The position numbers were made by a program, and so were the translations under genes. The notes beneath the pieces are model-generated. The model worked only from the letters and a program-made list of their open reading frames with translations. It did no database searches and had not been told where the DNA came from. Shown piece by piece: positions 56,710 to 64,000 of a DNA stretch of 64,000 bases (positions are counted from its first letter, which is position 1; every line of letters starts with the position of its first letter). Source of the DNA: Synechocystis sp. PCC 7338 (lineage in GTDB: Bacteria > Cyanobacteriota > Cyanobacteriia > Cyanobacteriales > Microcystaceae); NCBI RefSeq assembly GCF_018282115.1, contig NZ_CP054306.1:2465488-2529487 (forward strand), read 5' to 3'.

Positions 56710-56955
56710 ATGGCGATTAAAGAACGTGTGGGTATTGTGGTCAGTAACAAAATGGATAAAACCGTGGTTGTTGCTGTGGAAAGCCGTTCTCCCCACCCCA
56801 AGTACGGCAAGATTGTCGTCAAAACCAAGAAATTTAAGGCTCACGACGAAGAAAACCAGTGCCAAGAAGGGGACAAGGTTCGCATCCAAGAAACCCGCCC
56901 CCTGAGCAAAACCAAGCGCTGGCAAGTAATCAACATTATGAGCCATTCATCCTAG
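56710..56955 (+). CDS. rpsQ: 30S ribosomal protein S17
   Basis: An 81-residue OB-fold primary binder of 16S r[41 protein letters not shown] and [13 protein letters not shown] are diagnostic. The true start is the ATG at 56710; the upstream frame is a shadow. Confidence 0.95.
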
Positions 56956-56978
56956 TCTGATTTTTTTAGGAAAACGCC

Positions 56979-57347
56979 GTGATTCAACAACAAACCTATC
57001 TCAATGTCGCGGACAACAGTGGGGCTCGTAAGCTCATGTGTCTGCGGGTTCTGGGCACGGGGAACTGCACCTATGGTGGTATTGGCGACCAAATTATTGC
57101 CGTGGTGAAGGATGCCCTACCCAACATGCCGATCAAAAAGTCCGATGTGGTACGGGCGGTGATTGTCCGAACCAAGCAGCCCCTGCGCCGAGCCAGTGGC
57201 ATGAGTATCCGCTTTGACGACAATGCCGCTGTGATTATCAATGCCGAAGGTAATCCCCGGGGTACCAGGGTATTTGGCCCCGTGGCCCGGGAACTGCGGG
57301 ACAAAAACTTTACCAAGATTGTTTCTTTGGCTCCGGAGGTGCTCTAA
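56979..57347 (+). CDS. rplN: 50S ribosomal protein L14
   Basis: A 122-residue large-subunit protein at the inter-subunit bridge. [22 protein letters not shown] and [14 protein letters not shown] are typical. The start codon is GTG at 56979. It abuts rplX, which begins at the next base after its stop. Confidence 0.97.
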   Translation: MIQQQTYLNVADNSGARKLMCLRVLGTGNCTYGGIGDQIIAVVKDALPNMPIKKSDVVRAVIVRTKQPLRRASGMSIRFDDNAAVIINAEGNPRGTRVFGPVARELRDKNFTKIVSLAPEVL

Positions 57348-57695
57348 ATGACTAAAACCAAACAAGCTCCCCACCGGGTGAAGATGCACGTCAAAAAAGG
57401 CGACACCATCCAAGTAATTTCTGGCAAGGATAAGGGCAAAGTGGGGGAAGTCCTGCAAACCATTCCGAGCCAAAGTCAAGTGGTGGTCAAAGGGGTTAAT
57501 ATCCGCACCAAGCACGTCAAGCCCCGCCAGGAAGGGGAATCGGGGCAAATCAGTAGCTATGAAGCTCCCATCCATAGCTCTAAGGTGATGCTCTATTCCA
57601 CGAAGGAAAAAATTGCCAGCCGCATTTGCTACACCGTCACTGACGATGGTCGTAAGGTGCGCATGCTGAAAAAGACGGGAGAAATCATCGACTAA
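57348..57695 (+). CDS. rplX: 50S ribosomal protein L24
   Basis: A 115-residue assembly-initiator protein with a KOW motif ([22 protein letters not shown]). It starts directly after the rplN stop, so the two are translationally coupled. A 96-bp gap with no gene follows before rplE. Confidence 0.96.
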   Translation: MTKTKQAPHRVKMHVKKGDTIQVISGKDKGKVGEVLQTIPSQSQVVVKGVNIRTKHVKPRQEGESGQISSYEAPIHSSKVMLYSTKEKIASRICYTVTDDGRKVRMLKKTGEIID

Positions 57696-57791
57696 AGGCT
57701 GGCGCCGTTGCCTCCTGGCAGACCCCAGACTTCAGCTTGATGTGCCCGGTTCATTTATTCTCTGACCAAGCCCAGAGACCCTGTAAATACC

Positions 57792-58334
57792 ATGACTCAA
57801 CGACTTAAAACCCTTTACCAAGAGACCGTTCTTCCTAAGTTACAGGAGGAGTTTGGCTATAAAAATATCCACCAAGTTCCCAAATTGATCAAGGTTACTG
57901 TCAACCGGGGATTAGGGGAAGCTTCCCAAAATGCCAAAGCTTTGGAGTCTTCCCTGGCGGAGTTGGCCACCATTACAGGGCAAAAGCCGGTAGTGACCAG
58001 GGCCCGCAAGGCGATCGCCGGTTTTAAAATCCGGGAAGGTATGCCGGTGGGGGTGATGGTTACCCTCCGTTCCGAGCGGATGTATGCCTTTTTGGATCGC
58101 TTAATTAACTTAGCTTTGCCCCGTATTCGGGACTTCCGTGGCATCAGCCCCAACAGCTTTGATGGCCGGGGTAACTACAGCTTAGGCATTCGCGAACAAC
58201 TGATTTTTCCCGAAATTGATTACGACACTATCGATCAAATTCGGGGCATGGACGTTTCCATCATTACCAGCGCCCAAACCGACGAAGAAGGCCGTGCATT
58301 GCTCAAAGCTCTGGGCATGCCCTTTAGAAGTTAA
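57792..58334 (+). CDS. rplE: 50S ribosomal protein L5
   Basis: A 180-residue 5S-rRNA-binding protein. [40 protein letters not shown] and [21 protein letters not shown] are diagnostic. The 91-bp gap before rpsH contains no rpsN (S14), which is elsewhere in cyanobacteria. Confidence 0.97.
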   Translation: MTQRLKTLYQETVLPKLQEEFGYKNIHQVPKLIKVTVNRGLGEASQNAKALESSLAELATITGQKPVVTRARKAIAGFKIREGMPVGVMVTLRSERMYAFLDRLINLALPRIRDFRGISPNSFDGRGNYSLGIREQLIFPEIDYDTIDQIRGMDVSIITSAQTDEEGRALLKALGMPFRS

Positions 58335-58425
58335 TTTAGTCGCGGCTCAGGGTGATTGATCAGTAACAAGTTTCCATCAATCCACCTGAATCATCATCCA
58401 TTAGGAGAATCTACCAGCAGGAATA

Positions 58426-58827
58426 ATGGCTTCAACAGACACAATTTCCGATATGCTCACCCGCATCCGCAATGCCTGTGCGGTGAGACATAGCACTACC
58501 CAGGTGCCCACCACTAAAATGACCTTGAGCATTGCCAAGGTGCTCAAAAGCGAAGGATTCATCGAAGACTATGCTGAAACCGGCGAAGGCATTAACCGGA
58601 CTTTAGTACTCACTCTGAAGTATAAAGGTAAGACCCGTCAGCCCCTAATCAATACCCTCCAGCGGGTCAGTAAGCCTGGTTTAAGGGTCTATGCCCCTTC
58701 TAAAAAAATTCCTCGGGTGTTGGGCGGCATTGGCATCGCCATTGTTTCCACCTCCCACGGCATTATGACCGACAGGGAAGCCCGTCGCCAGGGCATTGGG
58801 GGCGAAATCCTTTGTTACATTTGGTAG
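58426..58827 (+). CDS. rpsH: 30S ribosomal protein S8
   Basis: A 133-residue primary 16S-rRNA binder; in E. coli it represses the spc operon by binding rplE leader [27 protein letters not shown] and the C-terminal [23 protein letters not shown] are typical. Confidence 0.97.
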   Translation: MASTDTISDMLTRIRNACAVRHSTTQVPTTKMTLSIAKVLKSEGFIEDYAETGEGINRTLVLTLKYKGKTRQPLINTLQRVSKPGLRVYAPSKKIPRVLGGIGIAIVSTSHGIMTDREARRQGIGGEILCYIW

Positions 58828-58886
58828 TCCTGGTCGAAGGCTACTATTGCATTACTACTTAAACTTAACTTTACAGAATTAATCCT

Positions 58887-59426
58887 ATGTCCCGTATCGG
58901 AAAACGCCCCATTCCCATCCCAGCGAAGGTCAGCGTAGATATTCAAGGCACCCATCTGAGTGTGAAAGGTCCCAGGGGTTCCCTGGAAAGACATTTGCCG
59001 GAAAAGGTAATTGTGGCCCTGGAGGGGGAAACCATCACCGTCACTCGTCAGGATGAGTCCCGCACTGCCCGGGAACGTCATGGCTTGGTACGTACCCTCG
59101 TTGCCAATATGGTGGATGGGGTAGCCCAAGGCTTTGAGCGTCGCCTGGAGATCCAAGGGGTGGGCTATCGAGCCCAGGCCCAGGGCAATAAGTTGACTCT
59201 GAATGTCGGCTATAGCAAGCCCGTGGAAATGACCATGCCCGAAGGCATTGAGGTCAAAGTTGAAAATAACACCCAGGTAATTGTCTCCGGTATTGACAAG
59301 GAACTCTTGGGTAATACAGCGGCCAAAATCCGGGCTGTGCGGCCACCGGAACCCTACAAGGGTAAAGGTATCCGCTACCAAGGTGAATATGTCCGTCGTA
59401 AAGCTGGTAAGACAGGGAAAAAATAA
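58887..59426 (+). CDS. rplF: 50S ribosomal protein L6
   Basis: A 179-residue protein near the GTPase centre with two related domains. [15 protein letters not shown] and [31 protein letters not shown] are the family's conserved ends. It starts 59 bp after rpsH and is followed by rplR after 3 bp. Confidence 0.97.
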   Translation: MSRIGKRPIPIPAKVSVDIQGTHLSVKGPRGSLERHLPEKVIVALEGETITVTRQDESRTARERHGLVRTLVANMVDGVAQGFERRLEIQGVGYRAQAQGNKLTLNVGYSKPVEMTMPEGIEVKVENNTQVIVSGIDKELLGNTAAKIRAVRPPEPYKGKGIRYQGEYVRRKAGKTGKK

Positions 59427-59429
59427 ACC

Positions 59430-59792
59430 ATGAAAAGTACTCGTAAATCTGCCACCCAACGTCGTCACCATCGTCTGCGTCGCCATCTATCTGGTACCAG
59501 CGAGCGGCCCCGTTTGGCGGTTTTTCGGTCCAATGACCACATCTACGCCCAGGTGATCGATGACGTGGCCCAACACACCCTTGCGGCGGCCTCCACCCTC
59601 GACCCCGATTTGAAAAAGTCCCTCAGTTCCAGCGCCACCCAGGATGCTTCCGCAGAGGTGGGCAAATTGGTAGCCCAACGGGCGATCGCCAAAGGCATTA
59701 ACCAAGTAGTTTTTGACCGGGGTGGTAAGTTGTATCACGGACGGGTAAAAGCTCTGGCGGAGGCGGCCAGGGAAGCCGGTCTCGATTTCTAA
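59430..59792 (+). CDS. rplR: 50S ribosomal protein L18
   Basis: A 120-residue 5S-rRNA-binding protein. [24 protein letters not shown] and [27 protein letters not shown] are typical. It follows rplF by 3 bp. Confidence 0.96.
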   Translation: MKSTRKSATQRRHHRLRRHLSGTSERPRLAVFRSNDHIYAQVIDDVAQHTLAAASTLDPDLKKSLSSSATQDASAEVGKLVAQRAIAKGINQVVFDRGGKLYHGRVKALAEAAREAGLDF

Positions 59793-59831
59793 CAACGTTA
59801 ACCAAACCCATTAACATCCAAGGAAATTACT

Positions 59832-60353
59832 ATGGCAAAGCGTCGTAAAACCAGCCGAGAAAAAAAAGAAGACACCAACTGGCAGGAACGGGTTATCCAA
59901 ATCCGTCGGGTCAGTAAGGTGGTCAAAGGCGGTAAAAAACTCAGCTTCCGGGCGATCGTGGTAGTCGGTAACGAAACTGGCCAGGTCGGCGTGGGAGTGG
60001 GTAAAGCTGGGGACGTAATCGGAGCCGTCCGTAAGGGGGTGGCCGATGGCAAAAAACAACTGATTGAAGTGCCCCTGACCAAGTCCAATTCCATTACCCA
60101 TATCACCAATGGGGTTTCCGGGGGAGCCAAAGTAGTGGTTCGTCCTGCCGCCCCTGGTACCGGGGTAATTGCCGGTGGTGCTGTTCGTACTGTGCTAGAA
60201 CTAGCCGGAGTTAAGAATATCCTGGCTAAACAACTAGGCTCCAATAATCCTCTCAACAATGCTCGGGCTGCCATCAACGCCCTGGAAACCCTGCGCACTT
60301 TCTCGGAAGTGGCGGAAGAGCGGGGAGTTGCCGTGGAGCATCTCTACACGTAA
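59832..60353 (+). CDS. rpsE: 30S ribosomal protein S5
   Basis: A 173-residue small-subunit protein at the mRNA channel. The double-stranded-RNA-binding-like N-terminus ([23 protein letters not shown]) and [19 protein letters not shown] are diagnostic. The gap of 68 bp to rplO contains no rpmD (L30), which cyanobacteria lack. Confidence 0.97.
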   Translation: MAKRRKTSREKKEDTNWQERVIQIRRVSKVVKGGKKLSFRAIVVVGNETGQVGVGVGKAGDVIGAVRKGVADGKKQLIEVPLTKSNSITHITNGVSGGAKVVVRPAAPGTGVIAGGAVRTVLELAGVKNILAKQLGSNNPLNNARAAINALETLRTFSEVAEERGVAVEHLYT

Positions 60354-60421
60354 GCCCAAGGTTCTAAGCCTTTGGTAGGTGAAAATTCCATCTCCTGTGA
60401 ACTTAATTTTTGATATTAGCC

Positions 60422-60865
60422 ATGAATTTGAGCGAACTCTCTCCCAAGGACGGTGCCAAAAAACGCCGTCGCCGTGTTGGCCGGGGTATTGCGGCAGGGC
60501 AAGGCGCTAGCTGTGGTTTTGGTATGCGGGGTCAAAAATCCCGTTCCGGTACCGGTACCAAAGCTGGTTTTGAAGGGGGACAAATGCCCCTCTACCGTCG
60601 TCTGCCTAAATTAAAACACTTTCCCCTCTACAACCCTAAGCATTTTACGGTGGTTAACGTCGGTAAATTGGCCGGCCTAGCCCCCAACACCGTGGTCACC
60701 CTAGAAAGCTTAATGGAAGCGGGTATTGTCACTAGTAACGACGGCCCTTTAAAAATCCTGGGTAACGGAGAATTAGCCGTGGCTCTCACCGTCCATGCTC
60801 CCTGTAGCAAAGCGGCCCAAGCCAAAATTGAAGCGGCCGGTGGCAGTGTGGTGGCGCAGGGCTAA
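60422..60865 (+). CDS. rplO: 50S ribosomal protein L15
   Basis: A 147-residue late-assembly protein. [28 protein letters not shown] and [19 protein letters not shown] are typical. The ATG at 60422 is preferred over the frame opening at 60410. A stem-loop lies between its stop and secY. Confidence 0.96.
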   Translation: MNLSELSPKDGAKKRRRRVGRGIAAGQGASCGFGMRGQKSRSGTGTKAGFEGGQMPLYRRLPKLKHFPLYNPKHFTVVNVGKLAGLAPNTVVTLESLMEAGIVTSNDGPLKILGNGELAVALTVHAPCSKAAQAKIEAAGGSVVAQG

Positions 60866-60880
60866 CAATAGTAACCAAAA

Positions 60881-60906
60881 TCCTTCCCCATTAACGGGGA
60901 GAAGGA
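60881..60906 (+). promoter_or_regulatory. Stem-loop in the rplO-secY gap
   Basis: TCCTTCCCC (60881-60889) pairs with GGGGAGAAGGA (60896-60906) with one bulge and a short AT-rich loop, about 9 bp of stem. It stands 60 bp before the secY ATG in a 101-bp gap. It could attenuate or stabilise the transcript between ribosomal genes and secY. Confidence 0.45.
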
Positions 60907-60966
60907 GATAATAGGTTCATTCATTGTTTTGCTTCATCCCTCGCACTTTTACTCAGGTATAAATAA

Positions 60967-62295
60967 ATGGTCGTAAGTCGAGACAAAGCCCCCTCTGCCC
61001 AGGAAACTTTCCTGCAGATGGCCCAAGCGGCTGGCCTTCGGGGTCGGCTGCTTATTACTATTGGGCTACTAATTTTAGTCCGGGTGGGAATTTTTATTCC
61101 GGTACCGGACATTGATCGCCAGGCCTTTAGCCAGGCCATCAACGATAACTCTGTTATTGGTTTTTTGAATATTTTTACCGGGGGCGGTTTATCCACCGTG
61201 GGGATTTTTGCCCTGGGGATTTTGCCTTACATTAACGCTTCCATCATCATGCAACTGCTAACAGCGGCCATTCCGGCCCTGGAAGATTTGCAGAAAAATG
61301 AAGGGGAAGCAGGGCGGCGGAAAATTTCCCAATACAGCCGTTATATTGCCTTTGGCTGGTGCATTATCCAAGGTTTAGGTTTAACCATTGGTTTACTACG
61401 CCCCTATGCCAACAACTATGGTCCCTTATTTATTTTTCAAACGGTTTTAGCTATCACCGCCGGCTCCATGTTTGTGATGTGGATTTCGGAGTTGATCACA
61501 GAAAGGGGTATTGGTAACGGTGCTTCCTTGTTGATTTTTGTCAACATTGTGGCTACCCTACCCCAGACCTTGGGTCAAACCATTGAGTATGCCCAGTCTG
61601 GAGGCCGGCAGTCCATCACTGCAGTGGTGCTGTTGATGCTGGTTTTCCTGGTCATGATTGTGGGAATCGTGTTTGTACAGGAAGGTACTAGGCGCATTCC
61701 GATTATTTCTGCCCGCCGTCAGGTAGGGAAAAAGCTCTATCGGGAACGCACTAGCTATTTGCCACTGCGCTTGAACCAAGGGGGGGTAATGCCAATCATT
61801 TTTGCCTCCGCTGTGCTGATTTTGCCCTCTTCCCTGGCTGGTTTTGCCACTGGTAATGAAGGCTTAGGAGGGTTTGGGGAAATTCTCATCCAAATTTCCA
61901 ACGCTTTACGCCCTGGTACTTGGGTCTACACTGTGATTTATTCCGTGATGATTTTCTTCTTCAGTTATTTTTACGCCAGTCTGATTGTCAACCCAGAGGA
62001 CGTGTCAAAGAATCTAAAAAAGATGGGCTCTAGTATTCCCGGTATTCGCCCTGGGAAAAAGACTGAACAATATCTGGAGGGAGTGCTTAACCGTCTCACC
62101 TTTTTAGGGGCAATTTTTCTCAGTTTTGTGGCTACTCTACCCATTTTTGTGGAGCAGGCCACCGGGGTGACGACCTTCCAGGGTTTGGGGGCCACATCCC
62201 TGTTGATTCTGGTCGGGGTAGCCATTGATACGGCAAAACAGATCCAGACCTATGTCATTTCCCAGCGTTATGAAGGGATGATCAAACAGCCCTAG
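60967..62295 (+). CDS. secY: Protein translocase subunit SecY
   Basis: A 442-residue ten-helix channel of the Sec translocon. GILPYINASIIMQLLTAAIP is diagnostic, with GGGLSTVGIFALG, TERGIGNGASLLIFVNIV and SVMIFFFSYFYASL segments (each shown in part). In cyanobacteria it serves both the cytoplasmic and thylakoid membranes. It follows rplO, and adk follows after 165 bp. Confidence 0.97.
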   Translation: MVVSRDKAPSAQETFLQMAQAAGLRGRLLITIGLLILVRVGIFIPVPDIDRQAFSQAINDNSVIGFLNIFTGGGLSTVGIFALGILPYINASIIMQLLTAAIPALEDLQKNEGEAGRRKISQYSRYIAFGWCIIQGLGLTIGLLRPYANNYGPLFIFQTVLAITAGSMFVMWISELITERGIGNGASLLIFVNIVATLPQTLGQTIEYAQSGGRQSITAVVLLMLVFLVMIVGIVFVQEGTRRIPIISARRQVGKKLYRERTSYLPLRLNQGGVMPIIFASAVLILPSSLAGFATGNEGLGGFGEILIQISNALRPGTWVYTVIYSVMIFFFSYFYASLIVNPEDVSKNLKKMGSSIPGIRPGKKTEQYLEGVLNRLTFLGAIFLSFVATLPIFVEQATGVTTFQGLGATSLLILVGVAIDTAKQIQTYVISQRYEGMIKQP

Positions 62296-62460
62296 GGTGT
62301 CCTTGGGTATTGATGGGAACGAATTGGTAACGATGGATCGTGCATCAATGGAGCAAATTTGTTGGTCACATTGTTAAACAAATGGTGCGGTTGGGGGAAG
62401 TTGGCGCAGACATTTCCTTGACCGCTTTTTATTAGTAATTTTTTGGAGTTTTTACGGACT

Positions 62461-63024
62461 ATGGCCATGGCTAAAGGTTTAATTTTTCTAGGGGCCCCTG
62501 GCTCTGGTAAAGGGACCCAGGCGGTCGGTTTGGCGGACACCCTTGCGATTCCCCATATTTCCACTGGAGACATGTTGCGTCAGGCGATCGCCGATGGCAC
62601 AGAGTTGGGTAACCAGGCCAAGGATTATATGGATCGGGGGGAACTGGTGCCCGACCAATTAATCCTGGGGTTAATTGAGGAGCGGTTGGGCTATAAAGAT
62701 GCCAAAGCTGGCTGGATTTTGGATGGTTTTCCCCGTAACGTTAACCAAGCAATTTTTCTCGATGAGTTGTTAGTTAATATTGGTCACCGTACCCATTGGG
62801 TCATTAACCTAAAAGTTCCCGATGAAGTAATTGTGGAACGCCTGTTGGCCAGGGGGCGGGCGGACGATAACGAAGCCACCATTCGCAATCGGTTGTTGGT
62901 TTACACAGAACAAACCGCTCCCCTCATCGCCTACTACCAGGAACAGGGCAAACTTTACTCCCTCGATGGTAATCAGCCAGTGGAAGTCATCGCCGCCAGC
63001 CTAGAAAAATTGGTCAAACCCTAG
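62461..63024 (+). CDS. adk: Adenylate kinase
   Basis: A 187-residue enzyme that interconverts ATP, ADP and AMP. Walker A is GAPGSGKGTQ; AMP-binding THISTGDMLR and DGFPRN follow. The LID part (GRADDNEATIRNRLL) is short, so this is the short-LID form without a zinc finger, as in many cyanobacteria. ATG 62461 is preferred; a second ATG at 62467 would shorten it by two residues. Confidence 0.95.
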   Translation: MAMAKGLIFLGAPGSGKGTQAVGLADTLAIPHISTGDMLRQAIADGTELGNQAKDYMDRGELVPDQLILGLIEERLGYKDAKAGWILDGFPRNVNQAIFLDELLVNIGHRTHWVINLKVPDEVIVERLLARGRADDNEATIRNRLLVYTEQTAPLIAYYQEQGKLYSLDGNQPVEVIAASLEKLVKP

Positions 63025-63143
63025 GGGCAAAATGTTAAGGCAAGCATAGGTTGGCCAATGGAGCAACCTAGATTTGTTATGATTGACGATGGCGCTTTTT
63101 TCGATATTTTATTCCATTCTATTTTTAGGAGGTCATTAACCGC

Positions 63144-63371
63144 TTGTCTAAACAAGATTTAATTGAGATGGAAGGCACGGTGATGGAGTCATTGCCCAAT
63201 GCCATGTTTAGGGTCGACCTTGACAATGGTTTCAACGTTTTGGCCCACATCTCCGGCAAAATTCGTCGTAACTACATCAAAATTCTCCCCGGCGATCGGG
63301 TCAAGGTGGAATTAACTCCCTACGACCTCACCAAAGGTCGCATAACCTATCGTCTTAAAAATAAAAAGTAA
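63144..63371 (+). CDS. infA: Translation initiation factor IF-1
   Basis: A 75-residue OB-fold factor that occupies the A site during initiation. [29 protein letters not shown] and [32 protein letters not shown] are diagnostic (shown in parts). The start is a TTG at 63144 with AGGAGG 11 bp upstream. It lies 119 bp after adk. Confidence 0.95.
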   Translation: MSKQDLIEMEGTVMESLPNAMFRVDLDNGFNVLAHISGKIRRNYIKILPGDRVKVELTPYDLTKGRITYRLKNKK

Positions 63372-63410
63372 TCATTAATTTGACATTGGCAAAGGCTAAA
63401 AATTAAATGC

Positions 63411-63427
63411 TTCCCCTCGTTGGGGAA
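63411..63427 (+). terminator. Candidate weak terminator after infA
   Basis: TTCCCC-TCGTT-GGGGAA, a 6-bp stem with a short loop, lies about 40 bp past the infA stop and just before the internal promoter at 63447-63475. There is no clear U-run after it, so it may attenuate but not stop transcription. Confidence 0.35.
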
Positions 63428-63446
63428 AGCTGATTTAAAATTTGCC

Positions 63447-63475
63447 ATGACACGGCTACGATAACTTGTTATAAT
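63447..63475 (+). promoter_or_regulatory. Internal promoter before rpmJ-rpsM
   Basis: ATGACA (63447-63452), a 17-bp spacer and a perfect TATAAT (63470-63475). The transcript would begin about 28 nt before rpmJ. It suggests rpmJ, rpsM and the genes beyond the window can be expressed separately from the upstream cluster. Confidence 0.55.
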
Positions 63476-63509
63476 TAAGAGCTTGCAGTGTTGCCAAAGA
63501 AAATCAGGC

Positions 63510-63626
63510 ATGAAAGTTAGAGCTTCCGTTAAGAAAATGTGTGATAAGTGCCGCGTTATTCGTCGGCGCGGTCGTGTGATGGTCATCTGTTCCGCCAACC
63601 CCAAGCATAAACAGCGTCAAGGTTAG
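63510..63626 (+). CDS. rpmJ: 50S ribosomal protein L36
   Basis: A 38-residue zinc-binding protein of the large subunit, too short for most gene tracks: it starts [21 protein letters not shown] and has the CxxC...CxxxxH zinc ligands (Cys at 11 and 14, Cys at about 27, His near 32). It ends at the TAG at 63624-63626. It lies between infA and rpsM, the usual place. Confidence 0.97.
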   Translation: MKVRASVKKMCDKCRVIRRRGRVMVICSANPKHKQRQG

Positions 63627-63708
63627 CAGTTCCCCTAGTGATTACCATCCCGGTTTGTCTTAAACCCTACTCCATAAATTTATTGAACTTATTTAGAGGA
63701 AAATCAAC

Positions 63709-64000
63709 GTGGCACGCATAGCTGGTGTTGACCTGCCTCGGGATAAGCGTGTGGAAATCGCCCTCACTTATCTGTACGGTATTGGTCTGTCGCGCTCCCA
63801 TGAAATTCTGGACGCAACCGGGGTTAGCCCCGATGTCCGAGTTAAAGATCTCAGTGATGAAGATGCGCTGAAGTTAAGAACCTACATCGACGAAAATTAT
63901 GAGATCGAAGGGGATCTCCGTCGTTGGGAGGCCATGAACATCAAACGCCTTGGAGACATCGGCACCTATCGTGGTCGTCGGCATCGCCAAGGCTTACCAG
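63709..64000 (+). CDS. rpsM: 30S ribosomal protein S13 (partial)
   Basis: The first 97 codons of S13, cut off by the window end: GTG start at 63709 with AGAGGA upstream, then [31 protein letters not shown] and [20 protein letters not shown]13 binds 16S helix 41 and contacts L5 and P-site tRNA. The remaining C-terminal part is outside the window. Confidence 0.95.
   Translation, partial: MARIAGVDLPRDKRVEIALTYLYGIGLSRSHEILDATGVSPDVRVKDLSDEDALKLRTYIDENYEIEGDLRRWEAMNIKRLGDIGTYRGRRHRQGLP

Noticed and set aside
1-64000. CRISPR array
   Set aside because: No set of three or more evenly spaced identical repeats was seen; the repeated GGCGATCGCC is the dispersed HIP1 palindrome.

Overview
The window is about 64 kb of chromosome from a unicellular cyanobacterium very close to Synechocystis (PCC 6803-like). 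The evidence is the many copies of the HIP1 palindrome (GGCGATCGCC), a cytochrome c6 gene, a cyanobacterial nrtABCD-narB-narM nitrate locus, several cyanobacterial families of unknown function (DUF1830, DUF3386, Ycf21) and an S10/spc/alpha ribosomal gene cluster with the cyanobacterial gene set. The assignment rests on recognising proteins and neighbour pairs; no database was searched.

Layout. (1) 1-4.7 kb is an accessory segment: a decayed thioredoxin-reductase-like gene, then a minus-strand set encoding an AraC-type regulator, an alpha/beta hydrolase, a Rid-family protein and a class D beta-lactamase, and a gene-poor stretch. (2) 4.7-15 kb holds a MalK-type ABC ATPase, a TIGR01777 epimerase, a bifunctional-nuclease-family protein, a UvrD/PcrA helicase, a pair of inverted 219-bp MITE-like elements bracketing one foreign-looking gene, a PRC-barrel protein, ureE, a DUF4168 protein and rsmH. 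(3) 15-22 kb holds a frameshifted Uma2 relic, a C-terminal processing protease, ftsQ, ftsZ, an RlpA-like protein, a histidine phosphatase and a TrpD-like protein. (4) 22-30.7 kb is the nitrate assimilation locus: uptake ABC transporter NrtABCD, a small DUF1830 protein, nitrate reductase NarB and its accessory NarM. (5) 30.8-43 kb holds a GT-C-like membrane protein, a FkbM methyltransferase, a GT2 glycosyltransferase, lysS, def, surE, a Uma2 protein, hypE and ftsH. (6) 43-51.6 kb holds an ABC-2 ATPase, a DUF3386 protein, ureF, argB, a sugar-binding lipoprotein, petJ, a small unknown protein, a metallophosphoesterase, a Ycf21-like protein and the Dps protein MrgA. (7) 51.7-64 kb is the ribosomal operon from rplC to rpsM, cut off by the window end, with secY, adk, infA and rpmJ inside it.

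How it fits together. NrtABCD imports nitrate, which NarB (helped by NarM) reduces; UreE and UreF serve urease; ArgB is the PII-controlled step of arginine synthesis, so nitrogen metabolism recurs through the window. Most of the window is ordinary core genome. The least ordinary parts are the MITE-bracketed cargo gene (10.2-11.6 kb), the AraC-controlled accessory cluster with a two-turn direct-repeat operator (about 3.0 kb), the membrane-tailed NrtD with the DUF1830 gene behind it, and an apparent promoter inside the ribosomal operon just before rpmJ. I did not find a clearly new defence or mobile system. I saw no tRNA or rRNA genes and no CRISPR array.
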